Shown here: positions 27,284 through 35,390 of the stretch, in pieces | Numbering within the stretch: position 1 is the first letter of the stretch | Layout: the number at the start of each line of letters is the position of its first letter | Assembly (NCBI GenBank): GCA_017308495.1 | Contig: JAFKES010000070.1 | Location: 1-64,000 of the forward strand | Direction: 5' to 3' | From: Afipia sp. | GTDB lineage: Bacteria; Pseudomonadota; Alphaproteobacteria; Rhizobiales; Xanthobacteraceae | Length of the DNA stretch: 64,000 bases | Translations under genes and position numbers: made by a program | The notes under the pieces: generated by a model | What the model saw: the letters and a program-made list of their open reading frames with translations, nothing else | Databases searched by the model: none | What the model was told of the DNA's origin: nothing

Positions 27284-29275
27284 CTACTGCGCCTGATCCT
27301 GCGTCACCGGCGCCAGCGGTGCGCTGATCACCGCCGCGTCGGCGGGGACGAGGCCGAGCACCGACGTGATCGCGGGCAATGCCGCGTCCGCCATCGCCGC
27401 GTGGCCTTCGGCGGTCGGATGGATCGCGCCGCCATAGAGCGCCGATAGCACGCCCCACGTCGCATCGTGAATGTCGGTCGGCTGGTTGGTCGATTTCGCC
27501 GCTTGCGGATAGGTCATCGCCGCGAAATAGCTGTCGTTGGCGTCGCGGATCCAGCGCGCGCGCGGCGCATAGGCGCGGAAGTCGCTCGCGCCCTGGCCGC
27601 AGGCGAGGGGATTGGACGCTCCGGCGACGATGTCCGCCACGAAGCTGTCCCCGGTCGGGGAGAAGCATTGCCGGTCGAACGCCGGATCGCTGTCGGCGCG
27701 GGCGCAGAAGCCGTGATTGGCGAATTCGGCCTGATGCTGATCGACGAAGGTCATGCGGTCGGCGCGGCGGTCGCCGCACAGCACGCCGCCGCTGCACTGC
27801 GCGAGATTCTTGATCTGCGGCAGGAATTCGTTCTGCACGAAATTCGCCACCTCGGCGAGGCGCTGCGGATCGGCGCCGAACGACGGATGGATGTCGAAGC
27901 CGGCGCGGCCGCCGGGGCACGGCGCGCCGCCGACCAGCGCCGGATTGCCGTAGGAGACATAGATCACGCGCGACAGGTCGCCGCCCACCAGCGGCTTCAG
28001 CGCCTGCCGCAGCCGGCTGAAGCCTTGCGGCAGTTCGGTTCGCAACGTTGCGCGGGCCTCGTCCACGGTGCCGAGGACGCCGGTGCGGCGCGACAGCGTC
28101 CGCTCGGTGCCGCTTTCGAGGATCACATCGGCGACGAGGCCGGAGAAGTTGATGTCGTTGGCGCCCACCGACAGCAGCACGAGATCGAGCTGGCGCGACG
28201 GCTGGCGCTGGGTGGCCGCCGCCATCGCCTCGCGCAGTTCGGCGATCTGGGCGTTGACCGTGCCCTGGCAGGTCAGGCCGTTCTTGCCGACGACGCATTC
28301 GCGCGCGCGCTGCGCGCCGAACAGCCCTTCGGCGATGGTCGCGCCGGTGCAGGCCAGCGGCAGATAGGTTACCGCGATCTGCGGGTTCTGCACCGCCAGC
28401 GCGATGGCTGCGCGCGTCTGGTAGCTGTAGAGCGAGCGGTGGCAGGCGGGATTGAACCATTGCGCTCCGGCGCGCTGCCAGTTCTGCAGGCTGTTGCCGT
28501 CGGAGTCGCAGGCGCGGCCGCCCTTGAAGTTGGCGCGGCTCGGCCGGAAATAGGTGCTCGACGCGCCGCCGAGGTAGGAGCGGAAGCAGAAACCTTCATC
28601 GGACAGCGCCACCGGGCGATCGGGATTGCCTTCGCCGGAGGCGATCGAGTCGCCGAGCCCGGCGATCAGGACATCGCGCACCGCGATCTCGCCGGTGACA
28701 TGCTGCACCGTCTCCGAACCGCCGGAGACATCGACGGTGACGGCGGTGGTGCGGCCGTAGCGCACCCGCAGGTTGATAGGCTCGCTGCAATCCGCCGTGG
28801 ACTGCTGCGGCGGATCGCCGTCGTCGAACGACCAGGCGCACACCGCGCCGACCGGCACCGCGCCGGCCAGCCGCACGCTGACGGCATGGTCCACCGGCGC
28901 GAGATAATCCTCCTTCACCCCGTCGCGGGTGCAGGGCCGGCTGACCCGGCCGGCGGCGTCGATGCACAGCCGCCCCACCGTGTTGCGGGCCCAGCCGCGG
29001 CCGTCGCTCTGGGTCGCCAGCATCTCTTCGGCGGCGAGGATGCTGCGGCCCGCCAGCGCCTCGGCCTGCAACTTGAAATCGCGCTCCTCGCGAAACAGCC
29101 GGAAGCGGTTGCGGACTTCCCAGGAAATCTGCAGCGCGGGAGCGGAGGGTGCCGCCAACGGAGCCGGAACCTGAGCCGGAGTCTGGGCGATCGCGGTCGC
29201 GCCGGGCGCGGCGAGCAACGCTGCGGCGAGCAGGACGGTCCGGAATGGAAAAGCAAAGAAGTGCATGGAACTCAT
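27284..29275 (-). CDS. Exported SGNH/GDSL-family hydrolase
   Basis: A 663-residue secreted protein with a signal peptide (about 1-30). A poorly defined N-terminal region of about 200 residues (with the WSFDDG segment and paired cysteines, suggesting a beta domain) precedes an SGNH esterase domain. GDSIASGEGN holds the nucleophilic Ser near residue 209, VGANDINFSG is block III, and HPTAEGH near residue 620 holds the catalytic His. The catalytic domain is interrupted by Cys-rich insertions, suggesting disulfides in the periplasm or outside. The substrate is unknown. ATG 29266 is an alternative start. Confidence 0.75.
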   Translation of the reverse strand: MSSMHFFAFPFRTVLLAAALLAAPGATAIAQTPAQVPAPLAAPSAPALQISWEVRNRFRLFREERDFKLQAEALAGRSILAAEEMLATQSDGRGWARNTVGRLCIDAAGRVSRPCTRDGVKEDYLAPVDHAVSVRLAGAVPVGAVCAWSFDDGDPPQQSTADCSEPINLRVRYGRTTAVTVDVSGGSETVQHVTGEIAVRDVLIAGLGDSIASGEGNPDRPVALSDEGFCFRSYLGGASSTYFRPSRANFKGGRACDSDGNSLQNWQRAGAQWFNPACHRSLYSYQTRAAIALAVQNPQIAVTYLPLACTGATIAEGLFGAQRARECVVGKNGLTCQGTVNAQIAELREAMAAATQRQPSRQLDLVLLSVGANDINFSGLVADVILESGTERTLSRRTGVLGTVDEARATLRTELPQGFSRLRQALKPLVGGDLSRVIYVSYGNPALVGGAPCPGGRAGFDIHPSFGADPQRLAEVANFVQNEFLPQIKNLAQCSGGVLCGDRRADRMTFVDQHQAEFANHGFCARADSDPAFDRQCFSPTGDSFVADIVAGASNPLACGQGASDFRAYAPRARWIRDANDSYFAAMTYPQAAKSTNQPTDIHDATWGVLSALYGGAIHPTAEGHAAMADAALPAITSVLGLVPADAAVISAPLAPVTQDQAQ

Positions 29276-29396
29276 GCCTGTTTGAAACCGACGGATAAGG
29301 CCAAAATGAGGGGAATCCGGCGGAATCCGGCCCGGCCGCCGCGAACCCTTCAGCGCCGAGACCGGCGCGCGATCTCCAGGGCGGATACCGGCTGCG

Positions 29397-30461
29397 CTAT
29401 TCGGCCGCCTGCTTGGTGCTCGGCGGCGGTGGCGGAGAGGTCTTGGCCACCGCGGGGGCAGGGCGCAGCTTGCGGCTTTGCTGCCACGGCACCAGCACGC
29501 TGAGCCACAATTCGCGCACGCCCATGATGGTGACCGAGGTGGCGAACGGGATCAGGAAATAGAGGATGCGGAACACCAGCAGCGACGCCAGCAGTTCCTC
29601 CTTGCCGAGCATCGGCAGGCCGATCAGCATCGCGGCGTCGAACACGCCGAGGCTGCCGGGAGCGTGGCTGGCGAAGCCGAGCAGGGTGGCGAGAATGAAC
29701 ACCACCGAGAGGGTGACGAAATCGAGCGCGGGATGCGACGGCGCCAGCAGATACATCGCCAGCGCGCAGAAGCCGAGATCGACCACGCCGATCATGATCT
29801 GGAGCAGCGTCAGCGGCGCCGACGGCAGCACCACTTTCCAGCCGTCCTTGCCGAGCTGGCGGCGGCCCTGGCCGGTGGCGATCCAGGCCAGATAGGCGGC
29901 GATGCCGGCCAGCAGGCCGGCGCCGATCAGCTGGTTGATGGTTTCCGGCAGCAGGTCCATCGACGCCGCGGCTTGCGGATGCCAGATCATGCCGATGCCG
30001 AGCACGAAGGTGTTGCCGAGCCAGAACGTCAGCCCCGAGATGAAACAGATCTTGGCGACGTCGATCGCGCTCAGCCCCCAGTCGGAATAGATCCGGAAGC
30101 GGATCGCGCCGCCGGTGAACACGGTGGCGCCGATGTTGTGGCCGATGGTGTAGCTGGTGAAACTCGACAGCGCCGCGATGCGATAGGGCACGTGGTTTTT
30201 GCCGATGGTGCGCAGCGCGAACAGATCATAAAATGTCAGGGTGAAGAACGCGCACAGCACGCACAGCGCGGCAAGCGCGATCTGGCCATGCGACTTCTCC
30301 GCCAGCGCGCTCAGCACGATGGCCATGTCCACGCCCCGGAGTGTCCGGAACAGATGCATGATCGCCACGGTGACGATCAGAACGCTCGCTGCAATCCCGA
30401 CTGCCTTCCAGCCGATTTTCTCTCGAAAGACGAGCCCGAGCTTGCTCAACAAGTGCTGCAT
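29397..30461 (-). CDS. Lysylphosphatidylglycerol synthase-type transmembrane protein (YbhN/UPF0104)
   Basis: An integral membrane protein of 354 residues with about eight helices, like the flippase half of MprF (YbhN/AglD family), without the tRNA-dependent aminoacyltransferase domain. Recognisable stretches are TGGAIRFRIYSDWGLS and GFASHAPGSLGVFDAAM. It may translocate or bind lipids. The start is fixed by a strong GGGAGG 6 bases before ATG 30461; the frame continues upstream without support. A Pro-rich cytoplasmic tail ends the protein. Confidence 0.8.
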   Translation of the reverse strand: MQHLLSKLGLVFREKIGWKAVGIAASVLIVTVAIMHLFRTLRGVDMAIVLSALAEKSHGQIALAALCVLCAFFTLTFYDLFALRTIGKNHVPYRIAALSSFTSYTIGHNIGATVFTGGAIRFRIYSDWGLSAIDVAKICFISGLTFWLGNTFVLGIGMIWHPQAAASMDLLPETINQLIGAGLLAGIAAYLAWIATGQGRRQLGKDGWKVVLPSAPLTLLQIMIGVVDLGFCALAMYLLAPSHPALDFVTLSVVFILATLLGFASHAPGSLGVFDAAMLIGLPMLGKEELLASLLVFRILYFLIPFATSVTIMGVRELWLSVLVPWQQSRKLRPAPAVAKTSPPPPPSTKQAAE

Positions 30462-30840
30462 TGATCCTCCCGGCGGGGCGCACAAACCATAGAAGCCGAT
30501 TGAGGCGACAGTGAGCAAGCGGCTGCGGGGGGACTCATACGCCAAATCCGGTCTTCGGAAAACAGCTCGTTGTGCGGCGCAAAGAAGGCAGGGAATGGCC
30601 CGCTGTCATGTCTGCTTCACATTATAAGGGTCGTTTATAATTGTCGTTTCACAATGATCTGGATCAGTTTCGCGATCACGCATGATCCGCGTCGCCGCCT
30701 GCCGTCCCGTTAACTGTGTCGTCTCAAATCATGTAGTCCTGCGAGCCCATGTTTTCAAAGGGCGGGTGTTCCGTTCCGACGGTCGCGGCCGGCGCAGCAT
30801 GATCCGGCGTGGCGCCCCGTGGCCATGCGACGTTTTGCCG
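30462..30840. other. 379-base intergenic region
   Basis: Lies upstream of the minus-strand YbhN-like gene and downstream of the next minus-strand gene. It holds an AT-rich patch (about 30619-30655, including CATTATAAGG and TTTATAATTG), probably promoter sequence for the YbhN-like gene. I see no convincing gene, RNA or repeat here. Confidence 0.4.
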
Positions 30841-31275
30841 TCAGGCGCGGCGCAACGCGAAATGCGCGCCGCAGAACGCCAGCCCGGCGCCGAGGACGAG
30901 GGCGGCGAGCCCGGCCGCCACGCCCGGCAGGGATGGCATCGGACTCGGCGCCGACGCCGCCTGCCCGGCGGCCGCCGCCAGGACGACGCCGACCACGATC
31001 AGGAACCGGCGCATGCGCGGAGACATCTGGCCGGCGATGGCGCCGTCCATCAGGGTAGCGGCGATATAGCCGGTGACGAAGGCCGCGGCCGAGATCAGCC
31101 ACCACGCCAGCGCCGCGCGGGCCGGGATCAGGTCCGCCGCATCGGGCCGCCACAGGTCGGCGATGTTGAGGTCGAAGCGCTGGATGATGACGTGCAGGCC
31201 CAGCGTCAGGAGCACGCCGAGCAGCATCGCTCCGGCGAGAATGAAGTGGCGCGGAAATCGGACGGGTTGGGCCAT
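30841..31275 (-). CDS. Small four-helix membrane protein of unknown function
   Basis: A 144-residue protein with four hydrophobic segments (about 12-33, 51-73, 85-103 and 112-135) and no recognised domain. The start is the ATG at 31275 (MAQPVRFPRHF), which places a short basic N-terminus in the cytoplasm. No clear ribosome site is visible. The open frame continues much further upstream as an antisense shadow. It is divergent from the next gene, also a small membrane protein. Confidence 0.6.
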   Translation of the reverse strand: MAQPVRFPRHFILAGAMLLGVLLTLGLHVIIQRFDLNIADLWRPDAADLIPARAALAWWLISAAAFVTGYIAATLMDGAIAGQMSPRMRRFLIVVGVVLAAAAGQAASAPSPMPSLPGVAAGLAALVLGAGLAFCGAHFALRRA

Positions 31276-31407
31276 GCTGCGACGATCGGTGAGGCCGGGA
31301 CATGCGCGGTTCTTCCCGCGCCTGCGATCTTGTAGGATACAGTCGCGCCCGCGCGCAAGCGGCGCAGGGGCGTCGCGCGCGGCGCGATGGAAAATGGGGA
31401 TGTGTCG

Positions 31408-32025
31408 ATGCCGGCGCGGTCGAAAGCCAAGGGCAGGAGTGTGCGGACCACAGAGGCCGCTTCGGGCGATGGCACGCACTATATCTTCAAGTCGTCGCTG
31501 GCGGGCGGGGCGCGGCGGTTCGAACTGACCGAGGCGGGATTGCTGTGGCAGGGCACCCGCTCGCAGGTGTGGCCGCTTGCGACCATCGCCGCCGTCAGGC
31601 TGTCCTATCGTCCCGCGTCGATGCAGCCGTGGCGCTTTCGCATGGACATCGAGGATACGTCCGGCCAGCGCGCGACGCTGTTCTCCACCACCTTGCATTC
31701 GATCGCGATGATGGCGCGGCAGGACGACGACTATCGCGCCTTCGTGGTCGAACTGCACCGGCGGCTGGCGACGGCGGGCGGCCATGTCCGCCTCACGGCG
31801 GGCATCCATCCGCTGCTCTATGCGGCGGGGCTCGTGGTGATGGCGCTGATTGCCATCGCCCTTGCCGGCCTCATGGTGCGGGCGCTGCTGACGGCGCAAT
31901 TGGCCGGGGCGCTGTTTCTCGCGGGGTTCGCGGCGTGGTTCATCTGGCAGGTCGGCAACTTCCTGCGGCGCAATCGGCCGCGAAGCTACACCTTCGACGC
32001 ACTGCCCGCCGACCTGCTGCCTTAG
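31408..32025 (+). CDS. Membrane protein of unknown function with PH-like N-terminal region
   Basis: About 205 residues. A soluble, strand-rich first half (GTHYIFKSSLAGGARRFELTE onward) precedes two adjacent hydrophobic helices (about 135-160 and 165-185) and a short cytoplasmic tail. The soluble part looks like a small beta domain of the bacterial PH type, but I cannot confirm this. GGGGA lies 7 bases before ATG 31408; ATG 31387 is an alternative. Its TAG stop overlaps the TAA of the convergent universal stress gene. Confidence 0.55.
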   Translation: MPARSKAKGRSVRTTEAASGDGTHYIFKSSLAGGARRFELTEAGLLWQGTRSQVWPLATIAAVRLSYRPASMQPWRFRMDIEDTSGQRATLFSTTLHSIAMMARQDDDYRAFVVELHRRLATAGGHVRLTAGIHPLLYAAGLVVMALIAIALAGLMVRALLTAQLAGALFLAGFAAWFIWQVGNFLRRNRPRSYTFDALPADLLP

Positions 32026-32447
32026 GGCCGCACCACCAGCACCGAACATTTGGCGTAGCGCACCACGTGCCCGGCGTTGGAGCCGAGGAAATAGCTCTGC
32101 ATCGAGGGCCGGTGCGAGGTCATCACGATCAGGTCCGCGCCGATCGCGGCGGCCTCCTCGAGTACCTCGTGATAGATGCCGCCCTGCCGCACCGTGACGG
32201 AAATCCGTCCGGCGTCGACGCCGGATTCGGCGGCGACGATGGCCAGCGCCTCCTCGGACGACTCCCGCTGCTGCGCGTCGAAATCCGGCGGCACGTATTC
32301 GGCCAGCATCACCGGCGTCATCGGCATGACGTTGACGAGCCGCACGGTGCCGCCTGAAGCACTAGCAAGCGATACCGCCGTCTCGATGGCGGGCTTGGCG
32401 AGATCGGTGTCGGCGAGGTCGATGGGGACTAGAATGCGCTTGAACAT
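32022..32447 (-). CDS. Universal stress protein UspA family
   Basis: A 141-residue single-domain Usp protein. It starts with FKRILVPIDLAD and ends with the nucleotide-binding region SHRPSMQSYFLGSNAGHV and the final strand CSVLVV. The first glycine of the usual G-x2-G ATP motif is replaced (HRPS instead of HGRTG), though the GS downstream is kept, so ATP binding is likely but not certain. ATG 32447 starts the family homology. Confidence 0.88.
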   Translation of the reverse strand: MFKRILVPIDLADTDLAKPAIETAVSLASASGGTVRLVNVMPMTPVMLAEYVPPDFDAQQRESSEEALAIVAAESGVDAGRISVTVRQGGIYHEVLEEAAAIGADLIVMTSHRPSMQSYFLGSNAGHVVRYAKCSVLVVRP

Positions 32448-32526
32448 CGGTCGCTCCGGGTCGGGGCCGCGATGACCCACGATGCAGACAGGACCGCGTC
32501 GATGCAAGCCCGCGCGCCGCGCGTGC

Positions 32527-33063
32527 TCAGTCGCCGCCGCCGGATTTGTCCCGGAGCAATTTCGGGCTGGCGAAGCAGATCAGCCGCCCGCTGCGGAAGC
32601 CGACATCGTTCCAGTCGTCGATGGCGAAATCGATCACCGCGATGCCCGAGGTCGGCAGGTTCGAGGCCAGCGCCTGCAGGCCGGCCGCATCGCCGCTCGC
32701 GGTCAGCGCCAGCGCCAGTTCGTGCAGGCCGGGATTGTGGCCGATCACCAGCACGGTCTTGGTCATTGGCGTGGTCTCGGCGTGAACCGCGTGCAGCAGG
32801 TCGGAGGGACCGGCGCCGTAAAGTTCCGGCAGGTGCTCGGCCTGCAACGACGGAATCGCGGCGTTCACCTGTTGCCACGTCTCCTGCGCGCGCGTCGCCG
32901 TCGACACCAGCACGAGATCGGCCATATATCCGCTCCGCGCCAGCCACGTCGCCATCTCCGCGCAATCGGCGTGGCCGCGCGCGTCGAGGCGGCGGTCCTG
33001 GTCCTTGCCCGAGGGCGCGTCCCGTTCGGTCTTGGCGTGTCGCATCAGGATCAAACGGCGCAT
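32527..33063 (-). CDS. Histidine phosphatase (SixA-like)
   Basis: A phosphoglycerate mutase-fold histidine phosphatase of 178 residues. The catalytic RH is in LILMRHAKTE (Arg8, His9). The second His is in VIGHNPGLHE. The short form matches SixA, which removes phosphate from Hpt histidines. An Hpt protein is encoded elsewhere in this window (24459), but no link is shown. It is divergent from the FAD oxidoreductase gene. Confidence 0.83.
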   Translation of the reverse strand: MRRLILMRHAKTERDAPSGKDQDRRLDARGHADCAEMATWLARSGYMADLVLVSTATRAQETWQQVNAAIPSLQAEHLPELYGAGPSDLLHAVHAETTPMTKTVLVIGHNPGLHELALALTASGDAAGLQALASNLPTSGIAVIDFAIDDWNDVGFRSGRLICFASPKLLRDKSGGGD

Positions 33064-33186
33064 GGGGCAATCCCGTGTCGGAAGGCTGGAGCAGGGTCCG
33101 GAATAGTGTACAAGACGGGGAGGGACAAGGTGGCGGCCAGTCGCGCACCTAAACATTCCAGAACGAAGACGTTCCAGCACCCGAAT

Positions 33187-34602
33187 ATGGCGGACTCCCT
33201 TCCAGACCCGAACGGCATCGACACGGCGGCCCCGGCTGCGGTCTCGACTGCGACACCGACCATGGCTGCGGCGGCGGACGAAGCCGGCCGGCCGCGCCTC
33301 GCCTTCGATCTGGACGTCGATGTCTGCGTCATCGGCGCGGGGCTCGCCGGGTTGACAGCGGCGCGCGAGATCGCGCGAGGCGGCGTCAGCGTCGCGGTGC
33401 TGGAAGGCCGCAGTATCGGCTGGAATGCGTCGGGCCACAATCTCGGCAGCGTGATGCCGGGCTACGGCCTCGCGCCCGCCGATCTGATCGAGCGCGTCGG
33501 GTTCGACGACGCGCGCGCGCTATGGGCGCTGGCGCAGGAGGGCGCCGACTACGTGCGCGCCACCGCGACAGATGCCGCCATGCCGCCCCTTGCGCTGACC
33601 GGGGGTGCGCTCGAGGTCTCGACGGTCGATATCGGCGACCGCATCATCGGCCGGCTGCAGATGCTCGGCGAGGACTTCGCCACCGAGGTCGAAGGCTGGC
33701 AAACCGAGCGCGTGCGCGCCACGCTGAAGTCCGACCGCTATTTCCACGCCATCCATTATCCGCAGGCGTTCCAGATCGACGGCCGGCGCTACGTCCATCG
33801 CCTCGCCGCACTCGCCGAGTCGGCGGGCGCGCGGATCTTCGAGGACACGCCGGTGGTCGGCATCGATCCCACCGGCATCCGCAAGCGCGTGGTGACGCCC
33901 TCAGCGAAGCTGCGCTGCACTCACATCGTGCTCGCCGGCAACGTCCACCTCGGCGAGCCGGGCCGCCGTCTTGCTTCGACGCTGCTGCCGCTGTGGCGCT
34001 ACGTCGCTGTCACCGCGCCGCTCGGCGAACGGCTCGCGGAGGCCATCGCCTTTCAGGGCGCGGTCACCGACGGCGACGGCATCGACCAGTTCCGCGTGGT
34101 CGAGGGCGACCGGCTGATGTGGTCCGGCCCGGAGACGGTGTGGCAGGGCGATCCCGCCCGCCATGCCAAACGCATCCGCCGCCGCATCGCCACGGTGTTT
34201 CCGCAACTCGCGCCGGTGGAGATCACTGAGGCGTGGAGCGGCGTGTTCGGCCAGACCGTGCATGCCATGCCGCAGATCGGCGAATTCCAGCCCGGGGTCT
34301 GGGTGCTCGGCGGTTTCGGCCGACAGGGCCTCGCCACCACCGCGACAGGCGGCCTGCTGGTGGCGCGGGGTATCGTCGATGGCGACCGGAACTGGCGGCA
34401 GTTCGCGCCGTTCGAACTGGTGTGGGCCGGCGGCACGGCGGGGCGGATCGCCGGGCAGGCGGCCGACGCGTGGGCGCGCGGACAGTCCGCGGCGGCGGGC
34501 GCGCTGTCGCGGCTGCGCGAGCGGTCGCGCCACCGGGAGCAGGTGCGGGAGACGGCGCGGGCCGCGCGAATGGCGGCGGTGAAAACGGACCGTCTCGCGT
34601 GA
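33187..34602 (+). CDS. NAD(P)/FAD-dependent oxidoreductase (DAO family)
   Basis: A flavoprotein of 471 residues of the D-amino-acid oxidase/glycine oxidase family, near the gamma-glutamylputrescine oxidase branch. The Rossmann motif VIGAGLAGLTAAREIA lies after a 50-residue Ala/Pro-rich leader. ASGHNLGSVMPGYG and the C-terminal GGFGRQGLATTATGG bind FAD. It probably oxidises an amine or amino acid, with substrate unknown. The start at ATG 33187 is by position; the open frame runs far upstream as antisense to the phosphatase gene. Confidence 0.8.
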   Translation: MADSLPDPNGIDTAAPAAVSTATPTMAAAADEAGRPRLAFDLDVDVCVIGAGLAGLTAAREIARGGVSVAVLEGRSIGWNASGHNLGSVMPGYGLAPADLIERVGFDDARALWALAQEGADYVRATATDAAMPPLALTGGALEVSTVDIGDRIIGRLQMLGEDFATEVEGWQTERVRATLKSDRYFHAIHYPQAFQIDGRRYVHRLAALAESAGARIFEDTPVVGIDPTGIRKRVVTPSAKLRCTHIVLAGNVHLGEPGRRLASTLLPLWRYVAVTAPLGERLAEAIAFQGAVTDGDGIDQFRVVEGDRLMWSGPETVWQGDPARHAKRIRRRIATVFPQLAPVEITEAWSGVFGQTVHAMPQIGEFQPGVWVLGGFGRQGLATTATGGLLVARGIVDGDRNWRQFAPFELVWAGGTAGRIAGQAADAWARGQSAAAGALSRLRERSRHREQVRETARAARMAAVKTDRLA

Positions 34603-34671
34603 AAGTGAGCAGGCTTCCGCCGCGGCCGCGTTAATTTCGATCCGCACTGACGTATGACCGGAGCCGAGACC

Positions 34672-35190
34672 ATGATCGACCGTCGAATTCTGCTGGCTTC
34701 CGCCCTCGGCCTCGCCGCGTTGCCGCTGGGACGCCGGCTCGGGCTCGGCGGCGATGCCCGTGCTGTCGAGGCGACGGACGCGACAAAATTCGAAATCGTC
34801 AAGACACCGGACGAATGGCGCAAGCAGTTGTCGCCCGCGCAATATCACGGGCTGCGCGAGGCCGGCACCGAGCGGCCGTTCTCCAGCCCGCTCAACAAAG
34901 AAAAGCGCAAGGGCACCTTCGCCTGCGCCGGCTGCGACCTGCCGCTGTTCTCCTCCGACACCAAGTTCGACAGCGGCACCGGATGGCCGAGCTTCTATCG
35001 CGCGCTGCCGGGCGCCATCGTCGAGAAGCGGGACACGAGCTTCATGATGGTGCGGACCGAAACCCTGTGCCGCCGCTGCGGCGGCCATCTCGGTCACGTC
35101 TTCGACGACGGCCCGCAGCCCACCGGCCTGCGCTATTGCATGAACGGCCTCGCGCTGTCGTTCCGGCCCGCAGGCGTCACGCCGAGCTGA
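34672..35190 (+). CDS. msrB: Peptide-methionine (R)-S-oxide reductase MsrB, probably exported by Tat
   Basis: Reduces methionine-R-sulfoxide in proteins. 172 residues: the N-terminus MIDRRILLASALGLAALPLG looks like a twin-arginine signal or anchor, then the MsrB domain. Zinc cysteines are 85/88 (CAGC) and 133/136 (CRRC), and the catalytic Cys is 156 in RYCMNG. GTGWPSF is the usual substrate loop. ATG 34672 is preferred because GGAG lies 8 bases upstream. Periplasmic location is inferred from the signal. It follows the FAD oxidoreductase by 69 bases. Confidence 0.9.
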   Translation: MIDRRILLASALGLAALPLGRRLGLGGDARAVEATDATKFEIVKTPDEWRKQLSPAQYHGLREAGTERPFSSPLNKEKRKGTFACAGCDLPLFSSDTKFDSGTGWPSFYRALPGAIVEKRDTSFMMVRTETLCRRCGGHLGHVFDDGPQPTGLRYCMNGLALSFRPAGVTPS

Positions 35191-35238
35191 GCGCGACGCG
35201 TCCTCCCGTCCCGGCAATTCTTGCCCGCTAGGCAATTG

Positions 35239-35268
35239 TGCCCCGGCTTCCGCGCCGGGGCATTTCGT
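35239..35268 (+). terminator. Rho-independent terminator after msrB
   Basis: A perfect 9-bp stem TGCCCCGGC/GCCGGGGCA with a 6-base loop is followed by TTTCGTTT. It separates msrB from the flagellar island. Confidence 0.65.
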
Positions 35269-35299
35269 TTATCGCATTGATTTCATTGCGTGCGCTGCT

Positions 35300-35315
35300 C
35301 TGGCACGGAGCTTGC
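35300..35315 (+). promoter_or_regulatory. Sigma-54 promoter of flgE
   Basis: CTGGCACGGAGCTTGC matches the RpoN consensus (TGGCACG-N4-TTGC) with the invariant GG and GC 10 bases apart. It lies about 75 bases before the flgE start. Hook-gene control by sigma-54 is the rule in Caulobacter-type flagellar hierarchies. Confidence 0.85.
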
Positions 35316-35390
35316 GATCTCCCCTTCGCATGCGGCCATCAAGATCGACATCCCGGCGGGCCGCCCCGGATCGAAGTTGGAGACAACGTA

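Noticed and set aside
27467..29503. 678-codon plus-strand frame over the SGNH hydrolase
   Set aside because: Antisense shadow with no signal peptide or domain. The minus strand has catalytic SGNH blocks.
30682..31335. 217-codon plus-strand frame
   Set aside because: Antisense to the four-helix membrane protein, Arg/Gly-rich, with no ribosome site or family resemblance.
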